From positions 1 to 30,750 of IMG/VR virus record IMGVR_UViG_3300005045_000020: a DNA stretch of 30,750 nucleotides. The stretch is one strand, 5' to 3'. The stretch is from a virus. Shown one piece after another: positions 20,244 to 29,637 of this stretch. Position 1 is the first letter of the stretch. Each line of letters begins with the position of its first letter. Under the pieces are notes generated by a model. That model was not told the DNA's origin. It saw only the letters and a list, made by a program, of their open reading frames with translations, and made no database searches. Made by a program: the position numbers and the translations under genes.

Positions 20244-23200
20244 ATGTCATACAGAGTTACGTTACCGAACGGAGATTTTGTCGATGTAGATGACTCTGTA
20301 TCGCATGAAGAGTCACGCGCGCAGATCATGCAGGCGTTCCCCGAGCAGTTCCCCAAGGCTGGTGGGTTCGTCAACAACGCTAAAGCTGGTGCGGCGGCTG
20401 GGCTCGGTTCGCTTCTTCGCGCTGGGTCTGAAGCGCTGGATGGGTTCGAAGGTGACTCTGGTGCCGCTGACTGGCTGAAAAAGAAAAGCAAGGACGCGCA
20501 CAACTACGCCAACTCAACTTTTGTCGCGACGCCAGAAAGCGCTGAAGGCTTCGGCAATATGTTCAACCGCAATATCGCGGAGCCTATCGGCGGTATGGTC
20601 GGTGCGTTCGCCCCTACAATGCTCGCCGCTGCGGGTGCTACTGCACTTGCCGGCCCTGTCGCGGGCGCTGCCACCTTCATGCTCCCTCGCATCGGTACAA
20701 ACTACGGCCAGAACGTCGAGTACAACGAAGCCAAAGGCATCGAGAATGATGTAGGCGGGAACCTCGCATCTGCAGTCGGCATGTCTATTCTTGAGCGTTT
20801 CGGTGTCGGACGTATTGTGAATGGTCCTATGGGCGCCGTCGGCCTGCGCACTGCGCAGCGCGTAGCTTCTACCGAGCTGGCTCCGCTTGTACAAGCAGGT
20901 AAATTATCTGTAGAAGAAGCCACAGCGCAATTGCCTAGCCTGCTGAAAAACGCTGGTGTGCACATCGTAGAAAACGCTGGGTCTAATGCCGTCATGATGG
21001 GCGGTATCTCCGCACTCCAGCGCGCGCAGGCCGGTGAGTCACTGACTGATGGCGAAGCCATGACGCGCTACGGTCACGACCTGAAGATGGCAGCTACGCT
21101 GGCACCGGTGTTTGGTCCACTGCATGCGGGGCGCAGGGGTGCTAAGGGTGAGCTGGAGAAAGGTGCAGAGGGCTTCCGTAAGAATTTTGCAGGCCCAGAC
21201 GAGGGATACAAAGAGCCGTATAGGCAGAAGATGGCCGACGAGTCGGCACAGCGCGAAGCCGAGTATGCACCGTATCTTGATGAAGTTGAAGCCGCTCGCG
21301 CTGCTAGCGAAGGCTCCGTCGCAATGCCTCCAACACGGGCTGAGCGCATGGCAGCATTTAATGCCGAGCAACTGGCCCTATCAGAAAAAGCTGCCAGAGG
21401 TGTAGTAGGCGACCATACGCCGTTCGAAGCAAACAGTCAGTGGACTAGGGCTGAAGATGCCAAGGCTGCGTTTTCAGAAGCTACGCCAGACCTGATCGGA
21501 CAGTACCGCCCCGGGGAGAAAACACTACCTGCACCGACGGAGAACCTTGAGCCGATTATCGACCCACAGAATCCTAAGACGGGGAAAGTGGTTGGATATA
21601 AGCCAGCGGAAACACCGCGCCCAGACTTCGCACTTGAGCCATCGAACAAGCAGGTGCAGGGTGAAATGTTCTCGACGGTGCCAGAGCAGGGGCTAGTATC
21701 TAGGACTGCTGGTAATGGGCTGCTCGATTTCGCAAAGATAACGAAAGCAGATGATTTCAAAGGTGTAGTAGCGCCGCAAACGCGCGCAAAACTAGCTGGG
21801 CTCAACGAGTCGAAGTCTGCTGATGTGCAGAAAATCATCGACACACTGCGCGCATACAAAAATATAATTAAGCGAAAAGATGGCAACACTGAAGAGTGGA
21901 TGTTAAGAAATCAAACCGTAGACGAAAGAATAAATTTCTACGAGCAGAGGCTCAACGATATAACCAGAAACGAGACACAGCTGGAAATGCTGTCTACCGC
22001 CGTGCGCGGTGAAGGCCGTGAGCTGTTCGATGCGACTGATGGTAGCGGCACTACGAAGGCAGACCCATATCCACGTGCAGCAAGTGAAGGTGCACCGCGC
22101 GGAACAGGCAGAGAATTATTTACAGCAGCCCCTGAAGCATTGGCGAAGACACTTACACCGGAGGGTAAAAATGAGCAAAGACCTGAAGCTAACGTCCAAG
22201 CAGCTGGAGTCGGTGTGGGAGAGCGAGATATTCGACCAACCGCTGCCCCGGAACGTACGACACCTAACACCCTCACAGATATCGCAAGCACTGGACCTGC
22301 TGGAGACAATCTACGAGCAACAGAAAAACGCAATAATGCACTGACACCCAACACCATCGCGGGGTTAGCAGAAGCTACCGTAGATGCAAATGGACCGCGC
22401 CGTGCAGAAGGTAAGGCTGCTCCGGTAGAGCCTTTTATAGCTGCAAGTGAAGCAGATCGACTATTAAAGCAGGCGGGCATCAAAAACGAGAAGGCACTTG
22501 AGGATGGTATGGCGGCCTCGGCGGTTACTCGCGACGGCGAGGAAGTGTTCAGTAGGGCAAAGCTGGAAGCCCATATAGAAGCGCAGAAGCCTACAACAAA
22601 TGCGTTTACTACTCGCACGTTAGGCGAAGATTTTATTGCCGCCGCCAAGGAAAGAGCGCGGGAGAATGAAAAAGATGATCCCCGCCAGTATGCAGAAGCC
22701 AAGCCAGCTGAAGGCCAGCTGCACCCTGAAGTCGCGGTAGCCGTTGGTAGCAAGAAAGGCTTGAACCATACACTCGATGCGATTATCGCGACAGAGCAAG
22801 ACCCGTTTCTACGCGAAGTGGCGAAGGCGTTGCGCGCGCTCGGGCTGGAGACGAAGCTTAGTGCAGAGCATCTTGGCGAGAACAAGCCGGGAAGTTTCCA
22901 CGAAGGCGCCGACCGTATCGCGATCAACCCAGCATATGCCGACACCCGTACGATTCTGCATGAAGGTGTGCACGCTGCTACGGCGTGGGCGATCAGTAAC
23001 CCTGCCAAACTTAACAACCATCAGCGCGCAGCGATACAGAACCTGAAGCAGATTTTTGCACAGTTGAAGCAGGAGAACCCTGAGCTGGCCAAGAAATATG
23101 GCTTCAAGAACCTGCATGAATTTGTGGCTGAAGCGTTTACGAACAAAGAGTTTCAGGATGCACTGAAGCAGGAGCGTGGTATCAAGGCTGAGCGCGGTGC

Positions 23201-26200
23201 GTTTACCAAAATGTGGGACTCGTTCGTGCAGACCATCAGCAAATTGCTGGGTGTGAAAGAAGGCACCGCGCTGCATGAAGTGCTGGATGCCGGTACGCAG
23301 CTGTTCGATCGCCGTCGCGGCGAGCATGAAGTGCAGGTGCACTACGCGGAAGCACGACCAGCTACAGTTGGTGAAGTAGAGCGTGTAGGCGCGACGCCAG
23401 AGCGCGCAAGGGGAGTTATCGGCGTAACAGCGGACTTTGTAAAAGGTATCGCACACGACGCGGCTAGCGCATTTGATGGGGTGCCACAGGCGCAGATGCG
23501 GTCTGCCCTTGGTAAGTGGCTGAGCGATAAAATCTACAACATAGAGCAACGGCTAGGTGACAGACAGGTAGGGCGCACGCGATATATGCCTACCTCTGGC
23601 TACGTTACTGATGCCGCCGGCACTAAGTGGAATGCTGCTGCTTGGGAAATCAAGGATGGTAAGGCAGCACCAAGCGCACGCTCGCTTGTGCAGGCCCAAG
23701 AATATGGCGTAGGTGTTGCAGAAGCCGCGCTGGCATACGGCAAGGTTGCGTTGAGTAAGGAAGGGATTTTCACGGCCCAGAACGACGCCAACAACCTGCA
23801 TGCACTCAATGACGCTGCGTGGACAGTCAAGATCGAAGGCGTAACGAACCCGCTGCGGCTGGTCAATTCTATCCTCACACAGTTTTCCCAGATGGAGCAT
23901 GAGCAGAACCGCTCTAAAATACGCGACGCTGCCCAGAGATTCATAGATGAAGGCAAAGCAGATATCGAGCGCTCTAAGTTGCTGGAAGGCGAAGCCTTGT
24001 TTGCCGTACGCACGCAGGGTAAGCGCTCTGTAGCAAAGGGTGAGCAGATGCTTGAGGACTCACCTGAGTACACCCGCCCAGCTGGCATGACGGACGCCAC
24101 GCTGGAAAAAGCAAAAGAAATGGTTGCAAGCTCACCAGAACTGCAGAAAGTTCTGGAGATAAATCGCGGTATGAACATGAACACCATCCAGCTGTTGCAA
24201 GAAGGTGGGGTTATCTCCAAAGAAACTGCGGACCTGTGGCGTGAAAACCAGTATTACAGCCCGATGTTCCGCGTGCGTGAGGACAAGGCACTGAACGAAG
24301 CGTTCATGCGCTCCACTGGCAATACCGCCATGAAGAAATTCAAGGGTTCGGAGCGTGAGGTAGATGTTATGTCTAACCATGTGACCCAGCTGGTGTGGGC
24401 TGCAGATGCCGCTGTGCGTAACCAAGCCCAGAAAGCATCAGTTGACTTCTTCATGCGCGACCCGAAAATGGCAGAAGAAATAGGCATGCAGCGGGTGCAC
24501 TCAGCACAGGGAGATAAAACCATCAGCGTACGAGTCAACGGCGAGCAGCAGTTCTATCATGTCGAGGATATCAACGCCTACAAGTCATTCGCTGATGTGC
24601 GCGCGGTGCTGCCGGGGTTCATGAAGCCTTTTGAAATAGCAACACACATGTTCCGTGAAGCGATCATGTTATCGCCCGGGGCCCAGATACGTAATATTAC
24701 CCGTGACCCGATGGAAGCGTGGGCTGCTGGGCACACCACTAGAGGGCTCGTAGGTTCATATGGAGAGTCTGCCAAAATCTTGGCTAAAATATTCCCGGAT
24801 ATGAAGACCACGAACATATCGGCGCTGGGTAAAATATCCGAGGCTGGCGTATTTAAGCATGGCATTACCGGTGTACGCGAGTTGACCAAACAGAGCCGTG
24901 AATTGGACGAAGTATTGCGCCGCGTAAGGCAAGAAGAGGGTATCGCCAGTGGCGTAGATATTCCACTAGATAAAATGGATGGGCTGCTGGGCCGACTGCA
25001 CCACAAAATGCAGGATATTACTCGCGCAGTCGAGGTAGCTCCACGCGAAGCGGTGTACCAGAACACACTGAAGCGCACAGGTAGTGAGCATGAAGCGCGT
25101 ATGGCGGCGATCAACACCATCGATTTCCGGCGCCAAGGCGACTTTACAGGCATCACATACGCCCGTGCACTGATACCGTTCTTCAACTCACAGATTCAAG
25201 GTCTGTATAAAATCCACCGTACGCTGGCGCGCGGCGACTCGATGGGTATGTCCGTAGCAGATGCCCGCGTTGCCATGGCAACCAAGATGCTGATGATGGC
25301 CGGCGCCGCAACGATGTACCACACAGTCATGTCTGCTACAGACGACGAGTACAAAAATACCCCTATGGACGTGAAGGCAAATAACTTCGTCATACCGACC
25401 CCACTAGGGCAGGTAAAAGCTGCGCTGCCGTTTGAATTTGGCGCACTGGCCTACTCTCTCCCACTGCAAATATTAGAAACCGCTAGCGGGCGCCAGAATA
25501 TGGGCGAGTTCGCTGAGGGGCTGAAGTCACTGACGATGAAGCAGATGCCGAGCATGAGTGTGGCATTCGCGAAACCGATGGTAGAAGCAAGAACAAACTA
25601 TGACTTCTTCACAGGGCGCAATATCGAGAGTAAGGCGCAGCAGGGCGTAGCGCCGGAGCAGCGTGTGAACAAGGACACTTCTAAGGTTGCGCAGGGTGTG
25701 GGTAAAGCGATGGGCTGGTCGCCAGTGCAGATCGATCACGCATTTAATGGCTACTTCGGCTCAATTGGCAAGCACGTCGTTGGAATCGTGGACTCTATAA
25801 TCGGTGCTGGCGATGGCAGTGCTGATACCCCATGGCGCCGTACACAAGCAGGCAAAGTTTTCTTCACCGACCCAGAGCGCACCAAGCAAACCGACCAGCT
25901 GTACAACCTGCACAAGCAGCTCGACGAGTCATTGAATACGCTCAACCTATTCAAGAAAGATTTACGGGGTAAGGAGTATCAGGATTACGGTTCACGCGAG
26001 TCAAGCGTTCCGGGGATCACGAATTTCCAAGCGTCGGCGTACGCCAAGCCGGTTGCAGAAGCGATTAAAAATATCTCTAAGATCAGGCAGAATGAATCCA
26101 TCGTGAGGCATGGTAGTTTATCTGGTGCGGAGAAGCAAGCGGAGCTGGCAAGACTGGCGGCGCAACGAAACAACATCGCTATGCAGCTAGCCGAGCCGTT

Positions 26201-26231
26201 ACGAGCCCACCTTAATCTGGAATCCCAATAA
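20244..26231 (+). CDS. Giant polyvalent ejection protein with zinc-peptidase and LPD38-like domains, 1995 aa
   Basis: ATG 20244 follows AAGGGGC. A short N-terminal domain (residues 1-37, YRVTLPNGDFVDVDDSVS...FPEQFP) precedes a hydrophobic region (about 112-150) that could cross or destabilise a membrane. Residues about 590-760 are a low-complexity linker. HEGVH (906-910) with LHEFVAEAF and E963 53 residues after the motif forms a gluzincin-type zinc-peptidase site. From about 1465 onward, SPGAQIRNITRDPMEAW, NTIDFRRQGDF and ARALIPFFNSQIQGLYKI match the LPD38-type domain of large polyvalent proteins. Such proteins are packaged and delivered into the host on infection, where the peptidase could act on host targets. 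The delivery and target are inference. A second gene is overprinted at 22171. Confidence 0.83.
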   Translation: MSYRVTLPNGDFVDVDDSVSHEESRAQIMQAFPEQFPKAGGFVNNAKAGAAAGLGSLLRAGSEALDGFEGDSGAADWLKKKSKDAHNYANSTFVATPESAEGFGNMFNRNIAEPIGGMVGAFAPTMLAAAGATALAGPVAGAATFMLPRIGTNYGQNVEYNEAKGIENDVGGNLASAVGMSILERFGVGRIVNGPMGAVGLRTAQRVASTELAPLVQAGKLSVEEATAQLPSLLKNAGVHIVENAGSNAVMMGGISALQRAQAGESLTDGEAMTRYGHDLKMAATLAPVFGPLHAGRRGAKGELEKGAEGFRKNFAGPDEGYKEPYRQKMADESAQREAEYAPYLDEVEAARAASEGSVAMPPTRAERMAAFNAEQLALSEKAARGVVGDHTPFEANSQWTRAEDAKAAFSEATPDLIGQYRPGEKTLPAPTENLEPIIDPQNPKTGKVVGYKPAETPRPDFALEPSNKQVQGEMFSTVPEQGLVSRTAGNGLLDFAKITKADDFKGVVAPQTRAKLAGLNESKSADVQKIIDTLRAYKNIIKRKDGNTEEWMLRNQTVDERINFYEQRLNDITRNETQLEMLSTAVRGEGRELFDATDGSGTTKADPYPRAASEGAPRGTGRELFTAAPEALAKTLTPEGKNEQRPEANVQAAGVGVGERDIRPTAAPERTTPNTLTDIASTGPAGDNLRATEKRNNALTPNTIAGLAEATVDANGPRRAEGKAAPVEPFIAASEADRLLKQAGIKNEKALEDGMAASAVTRDGEEVFSRAKLEAHIEAQKPTTNAFTTRTLGEDFIAAAKERARENEKDDPRQYAEAKPAEGQLHPEVAVAVGSKKGLNHTLDAIIATEQDPFLREVAKALRALGLETKLSAEHLGENKPGSFHEGADRIAINPAYADTRTILHEGVHAATAWAISNPAKLNNHQRAAIQNLKQIFAQLKQENPELAKKYGFKNLHEFVAEAFTNKEFQDALKQERGIKAERGAFTKMWDSFVQTISKLLGVKEGTALHEVLDAGTQLFDRRRGEHEVQVHYAEARPATVGEVERVGATPERARGVIGVTADFVKGIAHDAASAFDGVPQAQMRSALGKWLSDKIYNIEQRLGDRQVGRTRYMPTSGYVTDAAGTKWNAAAWEIKDGKAAPSARSLVQAQEYGVGVAEAALAYGKVALSKEGIFTAQNDANNLHALNDAAWTVKIEGVTNPLRLVNSILTQFSQMEHEQNRSKIRDAAQRFIDEGKADIERSKLLEGEALFAVRTQGKRSVAKGEQMLEDSPEYTRPAGMTDATLEKAKEMVASSPELQKVLEINRGMNMNTIQLLQEGGVISKETADLWRENQYYSPMFRVREDKALNEAFMRSTGNTAMKKFKGSEREVDVMSNHVTQLVWAADAAVRNQAQKASVDFFMRDPKMAEEIGMQRVHSAQGDKTISVRVNGEQQFYHVEDINAYKSFADVRAVLPGFMKPFEIATHMFREAIMLSPGAQIRNITRDPMEAWAAGHTTRGLVGSYGESAKILAKIFPDMKTTNISALGKISEAGVFKHGITGVRELTKQSRELDEVLRRVRQEEGIASGVDIPLDKMDGLLGRLHHKMQDITRAVEVAPREAVYQNTLKRTGSEHEARMAAINTIDFRRQGDFTGITYARALIPFFNSQIQGLYKIHRTLARGDSMGMSVADARVAMATKMLMMAGAATMYHTVMSATDDEYKNTPMDVKANNFVIPTPLGQVKAALPFEFGALAYSLPLQILETASGRQNMGEFAEGLKSLTMKQMPSMSVAFAKPMVEARTNYDFFTGRNIESKAQQGVAPEQRVNKDTSKVAQGVGKAMGWSPVQIDHAFNGYFGSIGKHVVGIVDSIIGAGDGSADTPWRRTQAGKVFFTDPERTKQTDQLYNLHKQLDESLNTLNLFKKDLRGKEYQDYGSRESSVPGITNFQASAYAKPVAEAIKNISKIRQNESIVRHGSLSGAEKQAELARLAAQRNNIAMQLAEPLRAHLNLESQ
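22171..22344 (+). CDS. Overprinted small gene inside the giant protein, 57 aa
   Basis: In the +1 frame relative to the giant gene, ATG 22171 is preceded by GGAGGG (22160-22165) with a five-base gap, one of the best SD sites in the window. The frame encodes MSKDLKLTSKQLESVWESEI, FDQPLPRNVRHLTPSQISQA and LDLLETIYEQQKNAIMH, then TGA. It looks like a real small protein: two amphipathic helices around a PLP-RNVRHLTP turn, balanced charge and no low-complexity. The host frame here (residues about 643-700) is a Pro/Thr/Ala/Asn-rich linker, which is the place where overprinting costs least. The function is unknown; a small helical binding or inhibitory protein made without any virion part is one idea. 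Confidence 0.68.
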   Translation: MSKDLKLTSKQLESVWESEIFDQPLPRNVRHLTPSQISQALDLLETIYEQQKNAIMH

Positions 26232-26263
26232 AAAACACCCCCGGGAGCGAGCTCGACCGGGGG
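26228..26263 (-). terminator. Intrinsic terminator for - strand block at convergent junction
   Basis: CCCCCGG (26238-26244) pairs with CCGGGGG (26257-26263); the loop holds a further pairing GAGC/GCTC (26245-26248/26251-26254). On the - strand the hairpin is followed by a T6 run from the A tract at 26230-26235, as required for leftward termination. On the + strand no T tract follows, so rightward termination would be weaker. It lies between the convergent giant gene and primase operon. Confidence 0.82.
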
Positions 26264-26298
26264 CTGGGACTACAGCTTATGGGAGATAAGCGAGTTAA

Positions 26299-26466
26299 TT
26301 ATAGCATGCATGGAGAAATACACCATACACGCATGCCGCGCACGCCATTTTCTACTACGCCTTTGATGCCTACGCCGCAGCCGGCTTTGTCTGCCGACTC
26401 CTGCAAGGCTCGCCTATCGTGCTTCCAGTTTACGCTTGGTATGAAAAACGAGCTGGTGTAGTACAT
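26299..26466 (-). CDS. Possible short gene after primase, 55 aa, start uncertain
   Basis: A - strand frame runs from ATG 26466 to the stop at 26299 and encodes MYYTSSFFIPSVNWKHDRRA, LQESADKAGCGVGIKGVVEN, GVRGMRVWCISPCML. It looks protein-like: a hydrophobic strand, a charged helix and a V-NGVRG-RVW strand. The open frame continues upstream through GWCIALDWHL into the end of the primase gene. No ATG with an SD exists: ATG 26466 and an in-frame TTG at 26481 both lack one. It might be read by re-initiation after the primase stop (26504) or by a frameshift. It is the only candidate in the 272-base gap between the two big genes, whose other content is the terminator. Confidence 0.42.
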   Translation of the reverse strand: MYYTSSFFIPSVNWKHDRRALQESADKAGCGVGIKGVVENGVRGMRVWCISPCML

Positions 26467-26503
26467 CAGATGCCAATCCAAGGCAATACACCAGCCGTCA
26501 AGT

Positions 26504-29422
26504 TCAATTCGGCTTCGCCGGTCCTTCTCCTTCTTCGGTAGGGGGAATCTCAAGGTGTACGAGGGCATCATCCCATCCTTCAGTGATGTTGAACCAATAC
26601 GCTCTGCCCGGAGTAGGCGGGAGCGACGTGCCTGCTGCCATACGCTTCGCATCATTCTTGATGTAGTTGCCTGCTTCAAGCTGCCGGTTCAGGTATGCCT
26701 CAAGGTGGATGTTGCGCTCACGGCAGAATTTTCTGAACTCCGCTGCCACAATGTACAGCCGCTTGCACCCTGTCTCATACCTAGCCATAAGCGCGCCGCG
26801 CGGGATGCACACCGGTGGAGCACTCAGCCCTGTGCGTTCATCTTTCCGCTCGTCCAGAACGAGGATGTTGGTGATGTTGCTGTTGATGAACTCAGCCAGT
26901 ACGTTAGCGTCGTTCTCGATTATATCAAGTGCCTCATGGCTTGAGCTGCCGCCCAGACCGGTACGCATACGCTCGACATACTGCAGAATCCATGTGCGCA
27001 TTTTGTCCATGTCATTGTCATGCAGCCCCAACTCACTCGCGATCTGCCCCGCCACGATGGTAGCTGCAAATGCTGCAGACCAGAAACGCTCGCGGCCAGT
27101 AAACCGACCATCACGGTCCAGTGACTCCTGCTCAATTGCTACAAGTTTCTTCACGTGTTCCAGATTCTCGACTACGTACTTCATGAAGATAATGCCAGCA
27201 TGCCCGTAGTTTGTAAGCAGGTGCGGGTACAGCCGGTCAGCTTCGATCTTGGTAAATGCTGTCGGTGGCGGCACGGTCATTTCAATGATGCGGTACTGCT
27301 CACCCTGAGTGCCCTGCCCCTGCGCCTGCAGCATTTCAATCATCGCGCCGTTGGACGACGACACAGCGATAGCGCCCCATGTGGTTGTGTTCGCGCGCTC
27401 TGTATTCGATGCCGAGTTCATCCGGTTACTGCCGCGCCCCTGCGTTACCGCCATGGCAAACGCCTTCACGCGCTCGACGGGGGCATTGGTCGCTTCGTCA
27501 ATACAGATCACGATGTTCTTGTGTACGCCCATCCGGTTAATCACTGCTGCCTGTGTATCGTTATAGGAAAGCAGCAGCGCTTTCGGGTCGCCCCAGATGC
27601 TCAGCGCAGCCATCTGTGCAGTCGACTTACCGGTGCCGGAGCCTTCACTGACCAAGTTGACCTGTACACCTGACAACCCTGTGAGCGCCAGCAGCGGACT
27701 ACCGAAACCGCACATAAATGCGAACGCTTGGGTTTCATGGCCGGGGAGTGCATAGGACGAAATGACTTTCTTCCACGCTTCCAGCGAGCCTTCAGTGTCA
27801 AAGAATTTTGTCAGTGGCGCAAGGCTCGGCGCCGACGGACTGTACTTAATAGAATTATGCGCTGTGATTTCCTTGTTGCCGATCACAAACGACTTCATAT
27901 GCTCGCTCCAACCAAATTGAGTTTTTACCATATCAACCTCCAAATCTTTTGCAAGCGTTTCAAACCATCTGCGCACATAGCTTCTCATGTGAAAAATCTC
28001 CTTCTCCCAAAGCAGCATGCCGTTCATATTCAGTATGTCCCGCAACCTGTCAGGCGCACTGATATCGGAAGTCGACATGATGAAATCAATTACCCCGTCT
28101 TTCGGGTGATGTACACGACACTGCACCATGTAGCCCTCAGACTCCGCGCGCAGGCGGCGTACCATATAAAAATCTCTGTCATATACTTCAATGTCGCCCG
28201 CTTCATCGTCCTTCGGGTTCGGCATGAACACACCACCGTCTTTACCCCTGAAGTACGGAGCCGGATATTCAGGTATCGTATATACAACTTTTTCATCTTC
28301 AACAACTTTGTTTTGGTCGAGCACAATGTTGTCTGCTGCGGTCGCCTTCGGCGTATACTCACCAATCTGGATAGGTGACGTAATGTTGCCTGACAGCTTG
28401 CATCCCTTGCACAAGTCCGGCCAGTTGGCATTGAACGTCGCGCAGGTATACGGCCCAGCGATCAGTTCTGCTTTCCGTATTGTGGCAACAGGGTCATAGT
28501 CCTTGTGGTCCTTGGAAATATTCTGTATCCACAGCTCGCTATCTTCACAAAATTTGGCTATCGACAGACCTGCCCGCCAGCGTGGTTCGTCCATCTTTGC
28601 GCGGTTTGCATTGATATCCTTTATCTGTGAACAGCCCTTGCCTGTCTCACTACGCTCAAGCACTAGAGAAAACTTTTTAGGTTTTCCGCCGACAATGCTG
28701 CGAGTTATGTCATCGATTTCTATGCCGCGCAGGTACTCTGGTATGGCGAACAGTGGGTCGGCTTCCTTTACTTCAGTCTGGATTTCCTTCGCCACCTTGC
28801 CGTACGATGCATCTAATGCGCCTAGAATTTCCTTCTGAGAAAATATAAAAACTTCTCCACGCAGTTTCACCTGCTTCGGGTTGTCTTCGTCCTTCAGGTT
28901 CAGCGTGCCGGGAATCCGTAAGATGCGGGCCAGATCGCTGGTCGTGGTCGGGTCTGCATACAGCTTGTGGGTATTACACAACACTTTCAGTTTCTCAGAC
29001 GCGATCTTGGCCGGCGCCGGTTCCATTGCCGAGTCCATAATCCAGTAAGCATGCACGCCGTTGCCGCTATCGACCGTGACGGGCACAGGCATACCTGTGG
29101 TTTTACAGAAAGCCAGCAAGCCCTCCATCGCTTCTATTTTCGTTTTGTACTCTTTGTTCTCGCCCGAATCGATATCCAGTTTCAACGTCTTGACGGAAAA
29201 TACATTGTCCGCCTTGCGGTTGTCCATATTCTTCAGCGAAGAGGTGCAAAAGTAAGGATTTAGGCCCGATTCACCCAAGCTTACTGCCTCTGCAATAGCC
29301 CCATCGATATCTCCGGGCTCGAAGAATTTCTGTATTGGTTGTCGTTTAGGCCGTAGCCCAACTACACACATGTGCCCATCGGGGTCAAGCGCCGCCGACA
29401 GCAACTGCCGTGCTGCTTCCAT
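26504..29422 (-). CDS. Primase-helicase, 972 aa
   Basis: ATG 29422 has AAGGGG on the - strand. The N-terminal part is an archaeo-eukaryotic-type primase (PrimPol-like): TLKLDID with the catalytic Asp pair D83/D85 and VDSGNGVHAYW with the nucleotide-binding S-x-H-like segment (S119...H124), then LARILRIPGTLNLKD. Cysteines C264, C327, C338 and C341 (LCKGCKLSG) could form a zinc site between primase and helicase. The C-terminal helicase part shows Walker A SEGSGTGKST (592-601) and Walker B NIVICIDE (636-643), followed by QGRGSNRMN and NTTTWGAIAVSSSNG, typical of SF3/DUF927-like ATPases. It primes and unwinds phage DNA. It is the largest gene of the leftward replication block. Confidence 0.87.
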   Translation of the reverse strand: MEAARQLLSAALDPDGHMCVVGLRPKRQPIQKFFEPGDIDGAIAEAVSLGESGLNPYFCTSSLKNMDNRKADNVFSVKTLKLDIDSGENKEYKTKIEAMEGLLAFCKTTGMPVPVTVDSGNGVHAYWIMDSAMEPAPAKIASEKLKVLCNTHKLYADPTTTSDLARILRIPGTLNLKDEDNPKQVKLRGEVFIFSQKEILGALDASYGKVAKEIQTEVKEADPLFAIPEYLRGIEIDDITRSIVGGKPKKFSLVLERSETGKGCSQIKDINANRAKMDEPRWRAGLSIAKFCEDSELWIQNISKDHKDYDPVATIRKAELIAGPYTCATFNANWPDLCKGCKLSGNITSPIQIGEYTPKATAADNIVLDQNKVVEDEKVVYTIPEYPAPYFRGKDGGVFMPNPKDDEAGDIEVYDRDFYMVRRLRAESEGYMVQCRVHHPKDGVIDFIMSTSDISAPDRLRDILNMNGMLLWEKEIFHMRSYVRRWFETLAKDLEVDMVKTQFGWSEHMKSFVIGNKEITAHNSIKYSPSAPSLAPLTKFFDTEGSLEAWKKVISSYALPGHETQAFAFMCGFGSPLLALTGLSGVQVNLVSEGSGTGKSTAQMAALSIWGDPKALLLSYNDTQAAVINRMGVHKNIVICIDEATNAPVERVKAFAMAVTQGRGSNRMNSASNTERANTTTWGAIAVSSSNGAMIEMLQAQGQGTQGEQYRIIEMTVPPPTAFTKIEADRLYPHLLTNYGHAGIIFMKYVVENLEHVKKLVAIEQESLDRDGRFTGRERFWSAAFAATIVAGQIASELGLHDNDMDKMRTWILQYVERMRTGLGGSSSHEALDIIENDANVLAEFINSNITNILVLDERKDERTGLSAPPVCIPRGALMARYETGCKRLYIVAAEFRKFCRERNIHLEAYLNRQLEAGNYIKNDAKRMAAGTSLPPTPGRAYWFNITEGWDDALVHLEIPPTEEGEGPAKPN

Positions 29423-29433
29423 ATGCGTGCCCC

Positions 29434-29616
29434 TTAAAGATAGCTGACTGATTGCAGCTGGGCTCGCTGTTCTGCTGCGGCGCGCAGACGATCATGCTTG
29501 TCGCGCATCCGATAAAAAAGTTCCTTCTGTACTGCCGGCCAGTCTTGAAACGCCCCCGTGACATAGACTTGTTGTACAAGTTCTTCATCCGTTAAATGAC
29601 TTAACTCTGTTTGCAT
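29434..29616 (-). CDS. Small helical protein of replication block, 60 aa
   Basis: ATG 29616 on the - strand is preceded by AAGAAGGA, a strong SD. The protein MQTELSHLTDEELVQQVYV, then GAFQDWPAVQKELFYRMRDK and HDRLRAAAEQRAQLQSVSYL is predicted all helical, with an acidic LTDEEL start. It has no metal or DNA-binding motif. It ends 11 bases before the primase-helicase start, so the two are coupled or co-transcribed. Function unknown; a small partner of the primase-helicase is suggested only by position. Confidence 0.72.
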   Translation of the reverse strand: MQTELSHLTDEELVQQVYVTGAFQDWPAVQKELFYRMRDKHDRLRAAAEQRAQLQSVSYL

Positions 29617-29637
29617 GGTAGTCCTTCTTTTTGTTTG

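Noticed and set aside
21938-23017. Long - strand frame of 359 codons opposite the giant gene
   Set aside because: Ser/Ala-rich antisense shadow of the low-complexity linker, with no SD and no recognisable motif.
26279-26461. + strand frame of 60 codons after the giant gene
   Set aside because: No SD and no protein-like pattern; it lies opposite the better - strand candidate at 26299-26466.
29385-29588. - strand frame starting MKNLYNKSM
   Set aside because: It overlaps the 60-residue gene, which has the AAGAAGGA SD, and lacks one of its own.
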